Assembly (NCBI GenBank): GCA_012026685.1
Contig: VEOY01000058.1
Coordinates: 1-43,406 of the forward strand
Direction of reading: 5' to 3'
Source: Nitrospirota bacterium
Lineage (GTDB): Bacteria > Nitrospirota > Thermodesulfovibrionia > Thermodesulfovibrionales > UBA6898
Length of the DNA: 43,406 nt
Part shown: one piece after another, positions 17,098-24,424 of the stretch
Numbering within the stretch: the first letter of the stretch is position 1
Layout: the number at the start of each line of letters is the position of its first letter
The notes under the pieces: generated by a model
The model's input: the letters and a program-made list of their open reading frames with translations, nothing else
Told to the model about the DNA's origin: nothing
Databases searched by the model: none
Translations under genes and position numbers: made by a program

Positions 17098-18051
17098 ATG
17101 CCGGACTCTCAGGTGTTCATTTCAGTAGTCATCCCTATCTATAACGAGGAAGAAAACATCCCGGAACTTCATGAGAGGCTTACCCCCATACTCGAGAAAC
17201 TCTGCTCGGATTCCGGACAATCCCGTGAAGACTATGAGATCATCATGGTCGATGATGGCAGCAGGGACCGTTCCTGGGAGCTCATCAGGGACCTGCACCG
17301 TCGCGATGGCCGGGTCAGAGGAATTACCTTCGCGCGCAACTTCGGCCATCACATAGCACTCACCGCCGGCCTCGACAACTGCCGCGGCTCAGCAGTTGTC
17401 CTCATGGACGGGGACCTGCAGGACCCGCCGGAGGAAATCCCGCGGATGTACGCGCTGTTCAACGCGGGACATGACCTGGTCTACGGCATCAGGGAAGTGC
17501 GAAATGACAGCCTGTTCAAGAAAATGACATCGAAGCTCTTCTGGTGGATGCTCAGAAGATTTTCCGGGGTCGCCATCCCGGAGGGGCAGACCATGCTCAG
17601 GATCATGAGCAGGCGTATGGTGGACGCACTGAAACAGATGCGGGAGCGGGCACGGTTCGTCCATGGCATGATGGCATGGGTAGGGTTCAATGTCACGACC
17701 ATGGACGTGAAGCATGCGCCGCGTTCGAAGGGAAAGAGCAAATACAACATACCGCGCATGTTCGCCCTCGCCTTCCATGCGATAACCTCATTTTCAACAG
17801 TCCCGTTGCGGCTTGCTACCTACACAGGCCTCCTGTGTGCCTGCATCAGCATGCTCATTGGGCTCTATTTCATCTATCAGAAGATATTTCATGATATACC
17901 CGTCCTTGGCTATGCTTCCATCATTGTCTCGATCTTTTTTGTGGGTGGCGTCCAACTCCTGATGCTCGGCCTGTTCGGCGAGTATCTTGGGCGGACCTAT
18001 CAGGAAGTGCAAGGCAGGCCGCTCTACATCACCAGGGAAACCTTGTTGTGA
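17098..18051 (+). CDS. Family 2 glycosyltransferase, polyprenyl-phosphate sugar synthase (ArnC/DPM1 type)
   Basis: This 317-residue membrane-anchored enzyme should load a nucleotide sugar onto undecaprenyl phosphate on the cytoplasmic face. The GT-A fold begins with VVIPIYNEEENIPEL. The acidic motifs are VDDGSRD near residues 59-65 and LMDGDLQDPP, the DXD site, near 101-110. Two C-terminal transmembrane helices (about 236-300) are as in ArnC, GtrB and DPM1-like proteins. I place the start at the ATG at 17098, after AAGGAG and just ahead of the conserved N-terminus, not at the longer open frame. It lies divergent from the aminotransferase and 4 bp before the acetyltransferase, so all serve one sugar pathway. 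Confidence 0.93.
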   Translation: MPDSQVFISVVIPIYNEEENIPELHERLTPILEKLCSDSGQSREDYEIIMVDDGSRDRSWELIRDLHRRDGRVRGITFARNFGHHIALTAGLDNCRGSAVVLMDGDLQDPPEEIPRMYALFNAGHDLVYGIREVRNDSLFKKMTSKLFWWMLRRFSGVAIPEGQTMLRIMSRRMVDALKQMRERARFVHGMMAWVGFNVTTMDVKHAPRSKGKSKYNIPRMFALAFHAITSFSTVPLRLATYTGLLCACISMLIGLYFIYQKIFHDIPVLGYASIIVSIFFVGGVQLLMLGLFGEYLGRTYQEVQGRPLYITRETLL

Positions 18052-18055
18052 CCGC

Positions 18056-18769
18056 ATGATTCGGGAGCTCGTCTGGGACAGTACCCTGCTCGGCAAGAAA
18101 ATCGGCAGGCTGACCATAACTGCAGCCAGCCGCGCCACCCTCGTCGCTGACCTGAAAAGAGCCGCCTCCGGGGGGTTCGCGTATGTAACCTGTAAAGTTC
18201 AGGGCCATGATGAAAGAATCATCCGCCTGCTGGAGTCATCAGGATTTTATCTTTCCGACATCGGCATAACGTGGCAGAAAGATATTGATATCCTGTCCGG
18301 AGGAATATGCGTCGAGCCGCAGACCCCGGAAACCATCCGCATCGCCGATGAGCATGACATCCCGGAGATCAGGAAAATGTCCCGCTCGCTTTTTACACAG
18401 AGCCGCTTCTATCATGACCCTTTTTTCTCAAAAAGAGATGCTGACACTATTTATCAGGAATGGGCAGAAAACTCCGTGCGAAAGGGAGCTGCTGACATCG
18501 TCTTTTATCTCCCGAACGGGGGATTCATAACCTGCTGCAAAAAGGCCAGGGGCATCGGTGAAATCGTTCTCATCGGCCTGAGGCCGATGTTTCGGCGCAG
18601 GGGATATGGCACGAAAATGGTTCATACAGCCCTGCAGTGGTTCAGCGATAACAGGGTCAGAAACGTGAGGGTGAGAACCCAGGCAAAGAATATCTCGGCG
18701 ATGAACTTCTACCTGAAATCGGGTTTTATGGTCCGCGAGATAGATATCGTGTACGGCCTCATCCTTTAA
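18056..18769 (+). CDS. GNAT N-acetyltransferase, WecD-like (4-amino-sugar acetylation)
   Basis: At 237 residues this matches WecD, the dTDP-4-amino-4,6-dideoxygalactose N-acetyltransferase of enterobacterial common antigen, in size and plan. The segment FTQSRFYHDPFF...YQEWAENSVR (residues about 117-145) parallels a conserved WecD region recalled from memory. The acetyl-CoA site RRRGYGTKMV follows near residues 181-190, and a NFYLKSGF motif near 219-226 completes the GNAT fold. It would acetylate the amine made by the neighbouring aminotransferase, giving a 4-acetamido sugar. The ATG at 18056 lies 4 bp after the glycosyltransferase stop, so the genes are probably coupled. The open frame reaching back into the glycosyltransferase is not the real start. 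Confidence 0.87.
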   Translation: MIRELVWDSTLLGKKIGRLTITAASRATLVADLKRAASGGFAYVTCKVQGHDERIIRLLESSGFYLSDIGITWQKDIDILSGGICVEPQTPETIRIADEHDIPEIRKMSRSLFTQSRFYHDPFFSKRDADTIYQEWAENSVRKGAADIVFYLPNGGFITCCKKARGIGEIVLIGLRPMFRRRGYGTKMVHTALQWFSDNRVRNVRVRTQAKNISAMNFYLKSGFMVREIDIVYGLIL

Positions 18770-18815
18770 CGTCGGGGGAGGCAAATATGTCCTTTGCAGC
18801 ACGCCACGCATATTG

Positions 18816-20627
18816 CTACTGCCGGGCTTTGATTTCCGTTGCCCTTTCTCTCAGCAGCCTGCTTTTCTCATTTTCCCCTACGAGTGCATACGCCGCGGAA
18901 AGATTTACGTACATCGTATAATCTTCCCTTACGTTCAGGGCTTTTTCATACAACGCGATGGCAAGCCGGGGCCTGTTGCTTTTGATGTACTGAACACCAA
19001 GATTGTTGATGAGCACAAACGAGTCGGGATATATGCTGAGCGCCTTTTGAAAATATTCTATTGCCCTGTCATACTGTCCCATCGCACCGTATGTCCTGCC
19101 AAGTTTGTTCAGCACATCGAGGGTGCTCAGCCTGTCCTTTCTGCCGGCACCCAGGGCCTTGTTAAGGTATTCAATGGATTTCCCGTAATTGCCGCGCTGG
19201 TACTCGACATCGCCAAGATTATAATAAGGGGCGGTAAAGTCGGCCTGCAATTGCAGCGATTTTTCAAAACATGCAATGGCGCGGTCATACTCCTTCCTCT
19301 CCTTATAGACAGTACCCAGGTTATTGTACCCCCTCGCGTTAAGTGGCGCTTTTGTCACGACATCAGCCCATAGATGCTCGGGACTTGTCCAGACCCGGTT
19401 CCGGGCATACGCACCCGCAGAGAACAGGATGACCAGGGCCGCAACGATCGCCATACGGAGCTTTCCCTTGACTACGGCACTGTCCAGGGCAGCGAGCGCG
19501 GCAATCAGGAACCCTATGGATGGAAGATAGGCGCGCTGTTCATTGATGACATCGCGAATGGGAATAATGCCGGATTCAACGGAAAGAGCGATAAAAAACC
19601 AGGCAATACCCAGAGACACCATTCTGTTTCCTCTGTATGCCCAAACAGCAAGCCAGACCAGGGAACTCAGCAGAGCAAACGACGCGAGAACTGCCGGGGC
19701 AAGAACGGTCGTGAACCTCGGATAGTCGTAATCCAGCACCTGGTTCACCGGCAGCAGAAGCAGACGCAGATAGGTGACAATGACCCTCAACTGCGTGAAG
19801 AAATAGTCTGAACGGGATATTGACACGGTTTCCTTCGAAGCCGCGTCAATGCTCGAAAGCACTTCTGCGAGCGGCCGCCCGGTCTTGCCGATCATCATAT
19901 ATGCCGCAGCTGCAAGAACCAGCATGCCGAGCAGGATACCCACCCTTTTCGCAGACCGTCTTCCGTCATTGAAACAGAAAAGTTCGATGCTGATGATCAT
20001 GAGCGGAAGGGTTGCAACGATCTCCTTCGTTTTCAGTCCGGCCAGGGCAGCCAGCACAGCCAACGCATAGAATACGATCTGTTGTGCGGAGACACCCGGG
20101 GAAGGTCCCCTGTCGAGAGCCCTTGCCTTCAGGTAACAGATAACTGATGAAAGATAGAACAGGGTCGCAAGCGCGGTCACCCGCTGCGAGACATATGCCA
20201 CAGATTGCGTATGGAGCGGGTGCGCCACAAAAAGGAACGCGGCCGAGAGCGCAAGAAATGATGTTGAGCGTTCATCCCTTGCAATGCCCGGAACAGCGCA
20301 CAGGAGACGGACAAGAAGATAGGTCAGGACCGCGTTGCAGATATGGACAAGGATATTTACGAGGTGATATCCGAAGACGCGCTGACCGCTGAAATAATAG
20401 TTGAACGAGAAGGTAAGGTTGCCGATATAGCGTCTGTCAGAGATATTTGCGATCGACCGGGAAAGGCTCTTGACCGTCTCGTTCTCAATAATACCGCTCC
20501 GGTCATCGAAAAGAAAAGGGCCGAAGAACACCCTCGAATAGATAAGAATCCCGAGCAGCGACAGGCAGAGCAAGAGAAGGAAGACAACCTTGCGCCTGTC
20601 TTCCTCTAAACGCAGCTCAATGCCCAC
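18816..20627 (-). CDS. TMTC-like membrane protein with C-terminal TPR repeats
   Basis: The 603-residue protein has about eleven transmembrane helices (residues 14 to about 415) followed by about five tetratricopeptide repeats (430-600). The first external loop FGPFLFDDRSGI holds the FDD acidic pair placed as in TMTC-type protein O-mannosyltransferases, GT-C enzymes with C-terminal TPRs. In bacteria such proteins are widespread but mostly untested. It starts with GTG sharing one base with the stop of the pilin gene (TAGTG), so the two are co-translated. A role in glycosylating the pilin is the simplest reading; assembly scaffolding through the TPRs is an alternative. Confidence 0.78.
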   Translation of the reverse strand: MGIELRLEEDRRKVVFLLLLCLSLLGILIYSRVFFGPFLFDDRSGIIENETVKSLSRSIANISDRRYIGNLTFSFNYYFSGQRVFGYHLVNILVHICNAVLTYLLVRLLCAVPGIARDERSTSFLALSAAFLFVAHPLHTQSVAYVSQRVTALATLFYLSSVICYLKARALDRGPSPGVSAQQIVFYALAVLAALAGLKTKEIVATLPLMIISIELFCFNDGRRSAKRVGILLGMLVLAAAAYMMIGKTGRPLAEVLSSIDAASKETVSISRSDYFFTQLRVIVTYLRLLLLPVNQVLDYDYPRFTTVLAPAVLASFALLSSLVWLAVWAYRGNRMVSLGIAWFFIALSVESGIIPIRDVINEQRAYLPSIGFLIAALAALDSAVVKGKLRMAIVAALVILFSAGAYARNRVWTSPEHLWADVVTKAPLNARGYNNLGTVYKERKEYDRAIACFEKSLQLQADFTAPYYNLGDVEYQRGNYGKSIEYLNKALGAGRKDRLSTLDVLNKLGRTYGAMGQYDRAIEYFQKALSIYPDSFVLINNLGVQYIKSNRPRLAIALYEKALNVREDYTMYVNLSAAYALVGENEKSRLLRERATEIKARQ

Positions 20628-21079
20628 TAGAAATTTCTGTTATTTCGGCAGTCTACGTCAAACTGATCGAGGTCAACACGGGTGCCGGTGTTGCCGAACG
20701 CCCGGGCCGCGAAACAGCCGGACAATCCAGTGCCGTCCATAGTCTCGTCCTGCTCGATGCAATAGCTGTACATGGTGTTGGGGCCTGGGCGGAACCCGGG
20801 AAGATCATTAGCGGGATCTAGCGCGGCACCGCCCTGCTGGATCTGGGTAATATTACCAGGATTATCCTTGGCGCATGTGCCTAAGCTGACGGTATATCTT
20901 CCGTTTTCTGCATAGAACTGCTCTTCGAGAAGCCGCAGATTCTCAAGATTGGTATACGCTTCTGTTCTCGCAGCCCTTTTCTGCTGGCCAAGATACCCGG
21001 GAATAGCTATCATGGCAAGAAGACCGACAATGGCAACGGTGATCAGCAACTCTATCAAAGTTATACCCTTACTGTTCAT
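20627..21079 (-). CDS. Type IV pilin-like protein
   Basis: This 150-residue prepilin has a short leader MNSKG cut before ITLIELLITVAIVG. The conserved Gly at -1 and Glu at +5 are present, followed by the hydrophobic N-terminal helix that anchors subunits in the pilus. Ile at +1 is less usual than Phe, though prepilin peptidase tolerates it. The globular part contains CAKDN, YCIEQDE, SGCFAAR and a final DVDCRNN, so disulfides are likely. The plan resembles PilE/PilA-type minor or major pilins. AGGAGG precedes the ATG. The GTG of the TMTC-like gene overlaps its stop. Confidence 0.9.
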   Translation of the reverse strand: MNSKGITLIELLITVAIVGLLAMIAIPGYLGQQKRAARTEAYTNLENLRLLEEQFYAENGRYTVSLGTCAKDNPGNITQIQQGGAALDPANDLPGFRPGPNTMYSYCIEQDETMDGTGLSGCFAARAFGNTGTRVDLDQFDVDCRNNRNF

Positions 21080-21140
21080 ATCAGCGATCCTCCTTCTTCC
21101 TTAAATACGCGATCTGAATCCGTTTTGTAATGATAGCACA

Positions 21141-22982
21141 TCATTGCGCAGGGCTGCCGCTCTCGCGGACGGACCTCATCCTGTTGAGGGCGGCCTTCGC
21201 ATCGGCATCCTGAGGGTCGAGCCGCAGGACATGCTGGTATGCCTTTTCAGCCTGTTCGGGTTTGTCCATCTTCTCGAACGCAAAACCGATATCATAATAG
21301 TAAGCCTTGTTTTGTACATCAAGCAGGGCTGCACCCGACGCATACCGGATAATGGACCAGAGCAGGTCCTCCCTGCTCATCCCATACTTCTTTATCAATG
21401 CACTGTTTCCGTCAATATTTCTCACAAAGACCACCGAAAAACCGTCGTTAAAGACCGGCTTCCAGCGCGGGTTGTCGACGAGGTCCTTTGTCAGACCCCA
21501 CATTTTGCCTTCGAGCGACATCATATGGAAGGCAAGGATATTCACATCATAGGTCGAAAGAAGGCGCTCCCATACAGGACGTTTCTTGTCGATTGAGGGA
21601 GCGGCGATCATGACCGTATTGAATTCAACATGCGACGCTATATCGATCTGACGGGTATCGACAAATACTTTTTTCCATGGATAAAGCTCCCAGACCAGAT
21701 AGCCGCCGAGAAAGTCGGAGTTGAACATGCGGCCCGGTATGGCACTTTCCCGGATGAACTTCCCGAGATACTGCGAGGGCGGAGTGATCGGGGCCTTGGA
21801 CAAATGGGGGATCGCCTTCACGAACTGCTGATAATTCAGGCCAAAGATCACCAGGGTGAAGACCACAAGAACAGCAGCTCCAAGCTTTTCTATCTGCGGC
21901 TTTGCGCGTACAAAATACCTGTCAATCATGCTTTCCCATAACCTGAAGACCTGGGGCCCGCTTATGAGTATTCCAACCGTTACGGTAAAAGAGAAATAAC
22001 GCATGGACTGGGCCCCCATCACCGTAACCCCTATCAGGAGAACTATCTGCGAAATACGCATTTTATGGATTCTCAAGATGCTGAGCACAAGAATTCCGAG
22101 AATCACAAAAATATTTTTGTCCACGGGAAGCGACGGCCGTCTCAGATACACAATCAGGGGCTGATATTCCTGGATGCCCTCATAAAAATAGTCATAATGG
22201 GGCATGAACATATAAAAGACAAGGAAGCCGTTCGGGTTGCAGAACGATGCCGCTGCCCCCCCCAGCATACAATAACAGTAAAAACGGAACTCCTCCCGCG
22301 AGAATGCTGATTTTCTCAGCAGATACAAGACCGCTTCAATAAGCAGATTCGTACCGATCATGACGAGGCCAAATACAAAGCCGCCATGGAGATTAGACCA
22401 GAGGAGCATGGCCACAGGCAGCAGCAGGAGCAGCTTTCCGGGCTTGCGATGATATTCCTCTATCAGGAGAAAAACAATGGTTCCAAAAAGAAAACTGAAC
22501 AGGACTGGGCGGTCTGCAGAAAACTGCTGCAAAAAAACAAAAAAGACCGGGACAACCAGCGACAGAGAGACAGGCAGAGGGACTGCAGACCTGCGCAGCC
22601 CGACATAGACCAGAAAGACGGTCAGCGTCAGAAGCGCCGACCGCAGCAGAACAACACCCCATCCCCCGAAATATTCGTACAAGCCATAGAACAATACCTG
22701 CGCAAGCCAGTATTGCCGCATGAGGAACGGCTCCCGGTACTTGGTGGTTTCAAATTTGCCCCGGTTCTCCTGAGTTACAAAGGAGAAGGGGTCCTCGGCA
22801 GGGATAGTCCCGGTCTCCACGACGTTCCTTCCAGTGGCAATATGCCACCAGAAATCGAAGTCCCATATCCTTATGCAGCTTATCCGGAGAAAAACGGACA
22901 GAAAGAACAGGGCAAGGAGTATGACGGACACCCTGCGCTGCCAGGCATGCAGCGCGGTCCCAGAAAAAAGGGAGGAGATCAT
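21141..22982 (-). CDS. Polytopic membrane protein with C-terminal TPR, GT-C-like
   Basis: This protein of 613 residues has about ten to twelve transmembrane helices and, near residues 545-600, a TPR-like tail (AFEKMDKPEQAEKAYQHVL). After the first helix comes DFDFWWHIATGRNV, then an external loop with WLAQVLFYGLYEYFG. This arrangement of acidic and aromatic residues is common in predicted GT-C membrane proteins near polysaccharide or pilin genes. I cannot name a substrate. Its annotated ATG lies in the loop of a strong terminator-like hairpin, so either translation is tightly limited or the true start is later, for example GTG at residue 18. It lies between two pilin genes. Confidence 0.68.
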   Translation of the reverse strand: MISSLFSGTALHAWQRRVSVILLALFFLSVFLRISCIRIWDFDFWWHIATGRNVVETGTIPAEDPFSFVTQENRGKFETTKYREPFLMRQYWLAQVLFYGLYEYFGGWGVVLLRSALLTLTVFLVYVGLRRSAVPLPVSLSLVVPVFFVFLQQFSADRPVLFSFLFGTIVFLLIEEYHRKPGKLLLLLPVAMLLWSNLHGGFVFGLVMIGTNLLIEAVLYLLRKSAFSREEFRFYCYCMLGGAAASFCNPNGFLVFYMFMPHYDYFYEGIQEYQPLIVYLRRPSLPVDKNIFVILGILVLSILRIHKMRISQIVLLIGVTVMGAQSMRYFSFTVTVGILISGPQVFRLWESMIDRYFVRAKPQIEKLGAAVLVVFTLVIFGLNYQQFVKAIPHLSKAPITPPSQYLGKFIRESAIPGRMFNSDFLGGYLVWELYPWKKVFVDTRQIDIASHVEFNTVMIAAPSIDKKRPVWERLLSTYDVNILAFHMMSLEGKMWGLTKDLVDNPRWKPVFNDGFSVVFVRNIDGNSALIKKYGMSREDLLWSIIRYASGAALLDVQNKAYYYDIGFAFEKMDKPEQAEKAYQHVLRLDPQDADAKAALNRMRSVRESGSPAQ

Positions 22983-22996
22983 CTCTCCTCCCTTTT
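22964..22996 (-). terminator. Terminator-like hairpin spanning a start codon
   Basis: On the minus strand AAAAGGGAGGAGA (22996-22984) pairs perfectly over 13 bp with TCTCCTCCCTTTT (22978-22966). The loop is GATGA and the 3' arm continues into a run of T. It begins 25 nt after the pilin stop codon, the normal place for a terminator. The 5' arm is also the Shine-Dalgarno (GGGAGGAG), and the loop contains the ATG of the next gene. Confidence 0.85.
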
Positions 22997-23021
22997 CAGA
23001 TAACGGAAAAAGTGCAAAGGA

Positions 23022-23546
23022 CTAGTCAGACGCGATAACCTTTGTGTACAGCATTGCCCCTGTCGCATCGTATGCATTGACCGTAATGTTGCCGCTGCCG
23101 GGATGCCCGCAGGTGATGGTACCACTCGTAGCCGCAGACCCGGGAGACCAGAGCGACTGGCCCGCGATCCAGGGGGACTGCTCGTTGTTCAGGTTCCAGC
23201 GGGCCATGATGTACGCGGAACACAGACCGTCTGCGGCAGCGTACGTGGTTGCCAGATCGCTATTGTTCTGGTCGGCAGCGCTTTCGACAATACCATTACC
23301 ATTGGTATCCACCTCAACAAGGGTGAGCTGGATGCCGGTCTTCTTTGCTGCGGTGAGCCAGCCCTGAAGGTCTGCGACTGCTGCTTCAGCTGCCCTTACG
23401 ACCGCGCCCTTCCTTGACCTTTCCTGCATGCCGATGTAGCCCGGGATAGCGATCGCGGCGAGAATACCGATGATCGCCACAACGATCAGGAGCTCGATCA
23501 GGGTAAAGCCTTTTTGATTCTTGACATTGTGCATTGCCTGGTACAT
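23022..23546 (-). CDS. Type IV pilin, probable major subunit
   Basis: This 174-residue prepilin has a 13-residue leader ending MHNVKNQKG, then FTLIELLIVVAIIGILAA with Phe +1 and Glu +5. A calcium-loop-like segment with Asp80, Asn82, Asn84 and Glu88 follows. Two Cys (in GLCSAY and TITCGH) are conserved with the neighbouring pilin and could form the D-region disulfide. AGGAGGAAGGTTTT before the ATG is a strong ribosome site. It alone in this group has a sigma54 promoter, a 5' leader of about 105 nt and an immediate terminator-like hairpin. That arrangement fits an abundant, separately controlled major pilin, as in RpoN/PilR-controlled pilA genes. Confidence 0.92.
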   Translation of the reverse strand: MYQAMHNVKNQKGFTLIELLIVVAIIGILAAIAIPGYIGMQERSRKGAVVRAAEAAVADLQGWLTAAKKTGIQLTLVEVDTNGNGIVESAADQNNSDLATTYAAADGLCSAYIMARWNLNNEQSPWIAGQSLWSPGSAATSGTITCGHPGSGNITVNAYDATGAMLYTKVIASD

Positions 23547-23799
23547 AAAACCTTCCTCCTTTTATGAATTATTCTAAATTAATCATGGCCGTAAACAGCC
23601 ACTTGATCCATAAGTTGGTGCTTCCTGCCTCACCTCCTTAATAAGAAATAACTATCTAAAAAAAGCACGTTCCATGCCAATATGAACAAAATATAATGCC
23701 TTGCTTTTGCATAATATACATTCTTTTCCCTGCGTTTACAAGCTCCTGCTGACAATTTTTGTCACTATCGTGTCAAATTACGGCATGCATAAAGAGCAA
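23547..23799. other. Pilin intergenic region and 5' leader
   Basis: Apart from the sigma54 promoter this 253-bp gap holds the pilin leader. Reading leftward it has AAGGAGGTGAGG, a ten-codon ATG frame at 23604-23572 (MDQVAVYGHD) badly spaced from that ribosome site, and a weak TGGC/GCCA hairpin. I see no GEMM or other riboswitch landmarks. It is AT-rich upstream of the promoter, where activator binding is expected. Confidence 0.4.
23661..23680 (-). promoter_or_regulatory. Sigma54 (RpoN) promoter of the pilin gene
   Basis: The minus strand reads TTGGCATGGAACGTGCTTTT. The invariant GG (23678-23677) and GC (23666-23665) are exactly 10 nt apart, and the flanking bases match the -24/-12 consensus TGGCAC-N5-TTGC closely. 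Transcription should start near 23653, about 105 nt before the pilin ATG. Pilin genes are classic RpoN targets through PilR-type activators. Confidence 0.82.
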
Positions 23800-24306
23800 T
23801 CAATCAGTGGAGACGATCTTAACATATACGGGGTTGCCGTCCTCATCTGCCGCAGAAAGCAATATCGTAGGGCCGCTCGGACCATGGGAACATGTTATTC
23901 TCCCCGGCTGCGGAGGCCCTGCGAGCCAAAGGCTGTGATTCCCCCAGGGAGACATCTCCGGCTGGAAGTTGTACCGGGCCTCTATGAAACGGGAACAGAG
24001 CTGGTCCTGTATGGCGAAATCTGCATTAAGAGCGCTGTTTTGCATATCGTTGCTGTCGACATGTCCGTCTCCGTTGGTATCAACTTCATGAAGCGTCTGC
24101 TGAAAGCCGACCTTTTTGGCTGACGAAAGCCACTGCTGCAGATCCGGCACCGACGATTGAGCAGTTCTGAGGACAGCCTTTTTCCGGGACCGCTCCTGCA
24201 TGCCGATATACCCCGGGACAGCGATAGCTGCCAGTATGCCGATAATAGCAACAACGATCAGGAGCTCGATCAGGGTAAAGCCTTTTATTGATTTTATCTT
24301 GGACAT
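23800..24306 (-). CDS. Type IV pilin with an EF-hand-like loop
   Basis: The 168-residue prepilin has leader MSKIKSIKG and mature start FTLIELLIVVAIIGILAA (Phe10 is +1, Glu14 is +5). It is a paralogue of the next pilin downstream; both share IPGYIGMQERSRK or VPGYIGMQERSRK and two Cys. Residues 76-87 (DTNGDGHVDSND) fit a 12-residue EF-hand/dockerin calcium loop, with Asp1, Asn3, Asp5, Gly6, Val8, Asp9 and Asp12. No Shine-Dalgarno is seen. TATACT (24318-24313) stands 6 nt before the ATG, so a leaderless transcript is possible. It lacks the sigma54 site of its neighbour and may be a minor or alternative pilin. Confidence 0.9.
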   Translation of the reverse strand: MSKIKSIKGFTLIELLIVVAIIGILAAIAVPGYIGMQERSRKKAVLRTAQSSVPDLQQWLSSAKKVGFQQTLHEVDTNGDGHVDSNDMQNSALNADFAIQDQLCSRFIEARYNFQPEMSPWGNHSLWLAGPPQPGRITCSHGPSGPTILLSAADEDGNPVYVKIVSTD

Positions 24307-24424
24307 GCATCAAGTATAAACAAATTTCATGCCCGCTCCACAGGTCGCAATAAGCAGCGCCATCATAAATACCATCGGGCATGCCCGTAGAGAATTTTTT
24401 TATGATATAATTTGTTAACCTCCT

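Noticed and set aside
23572-23604. Ten-codon leader peptide in the pilin 5' leader
   Set aside because: The nearest AAGGAGG is over 20 nt upstream, too far for efficient initiation, and the codons show no attenuation pattern.
24320-24400. Possible second sigma54 site and the palindrome CGGGCATGCCCG (24377-24388) before the 24306 pilin
   Set aside because: The nearest GG...GC pair has 11 nt between its elements, not 10, and the palindrome has no room for an RNA loop. It could be an operator, but nothing supports that.
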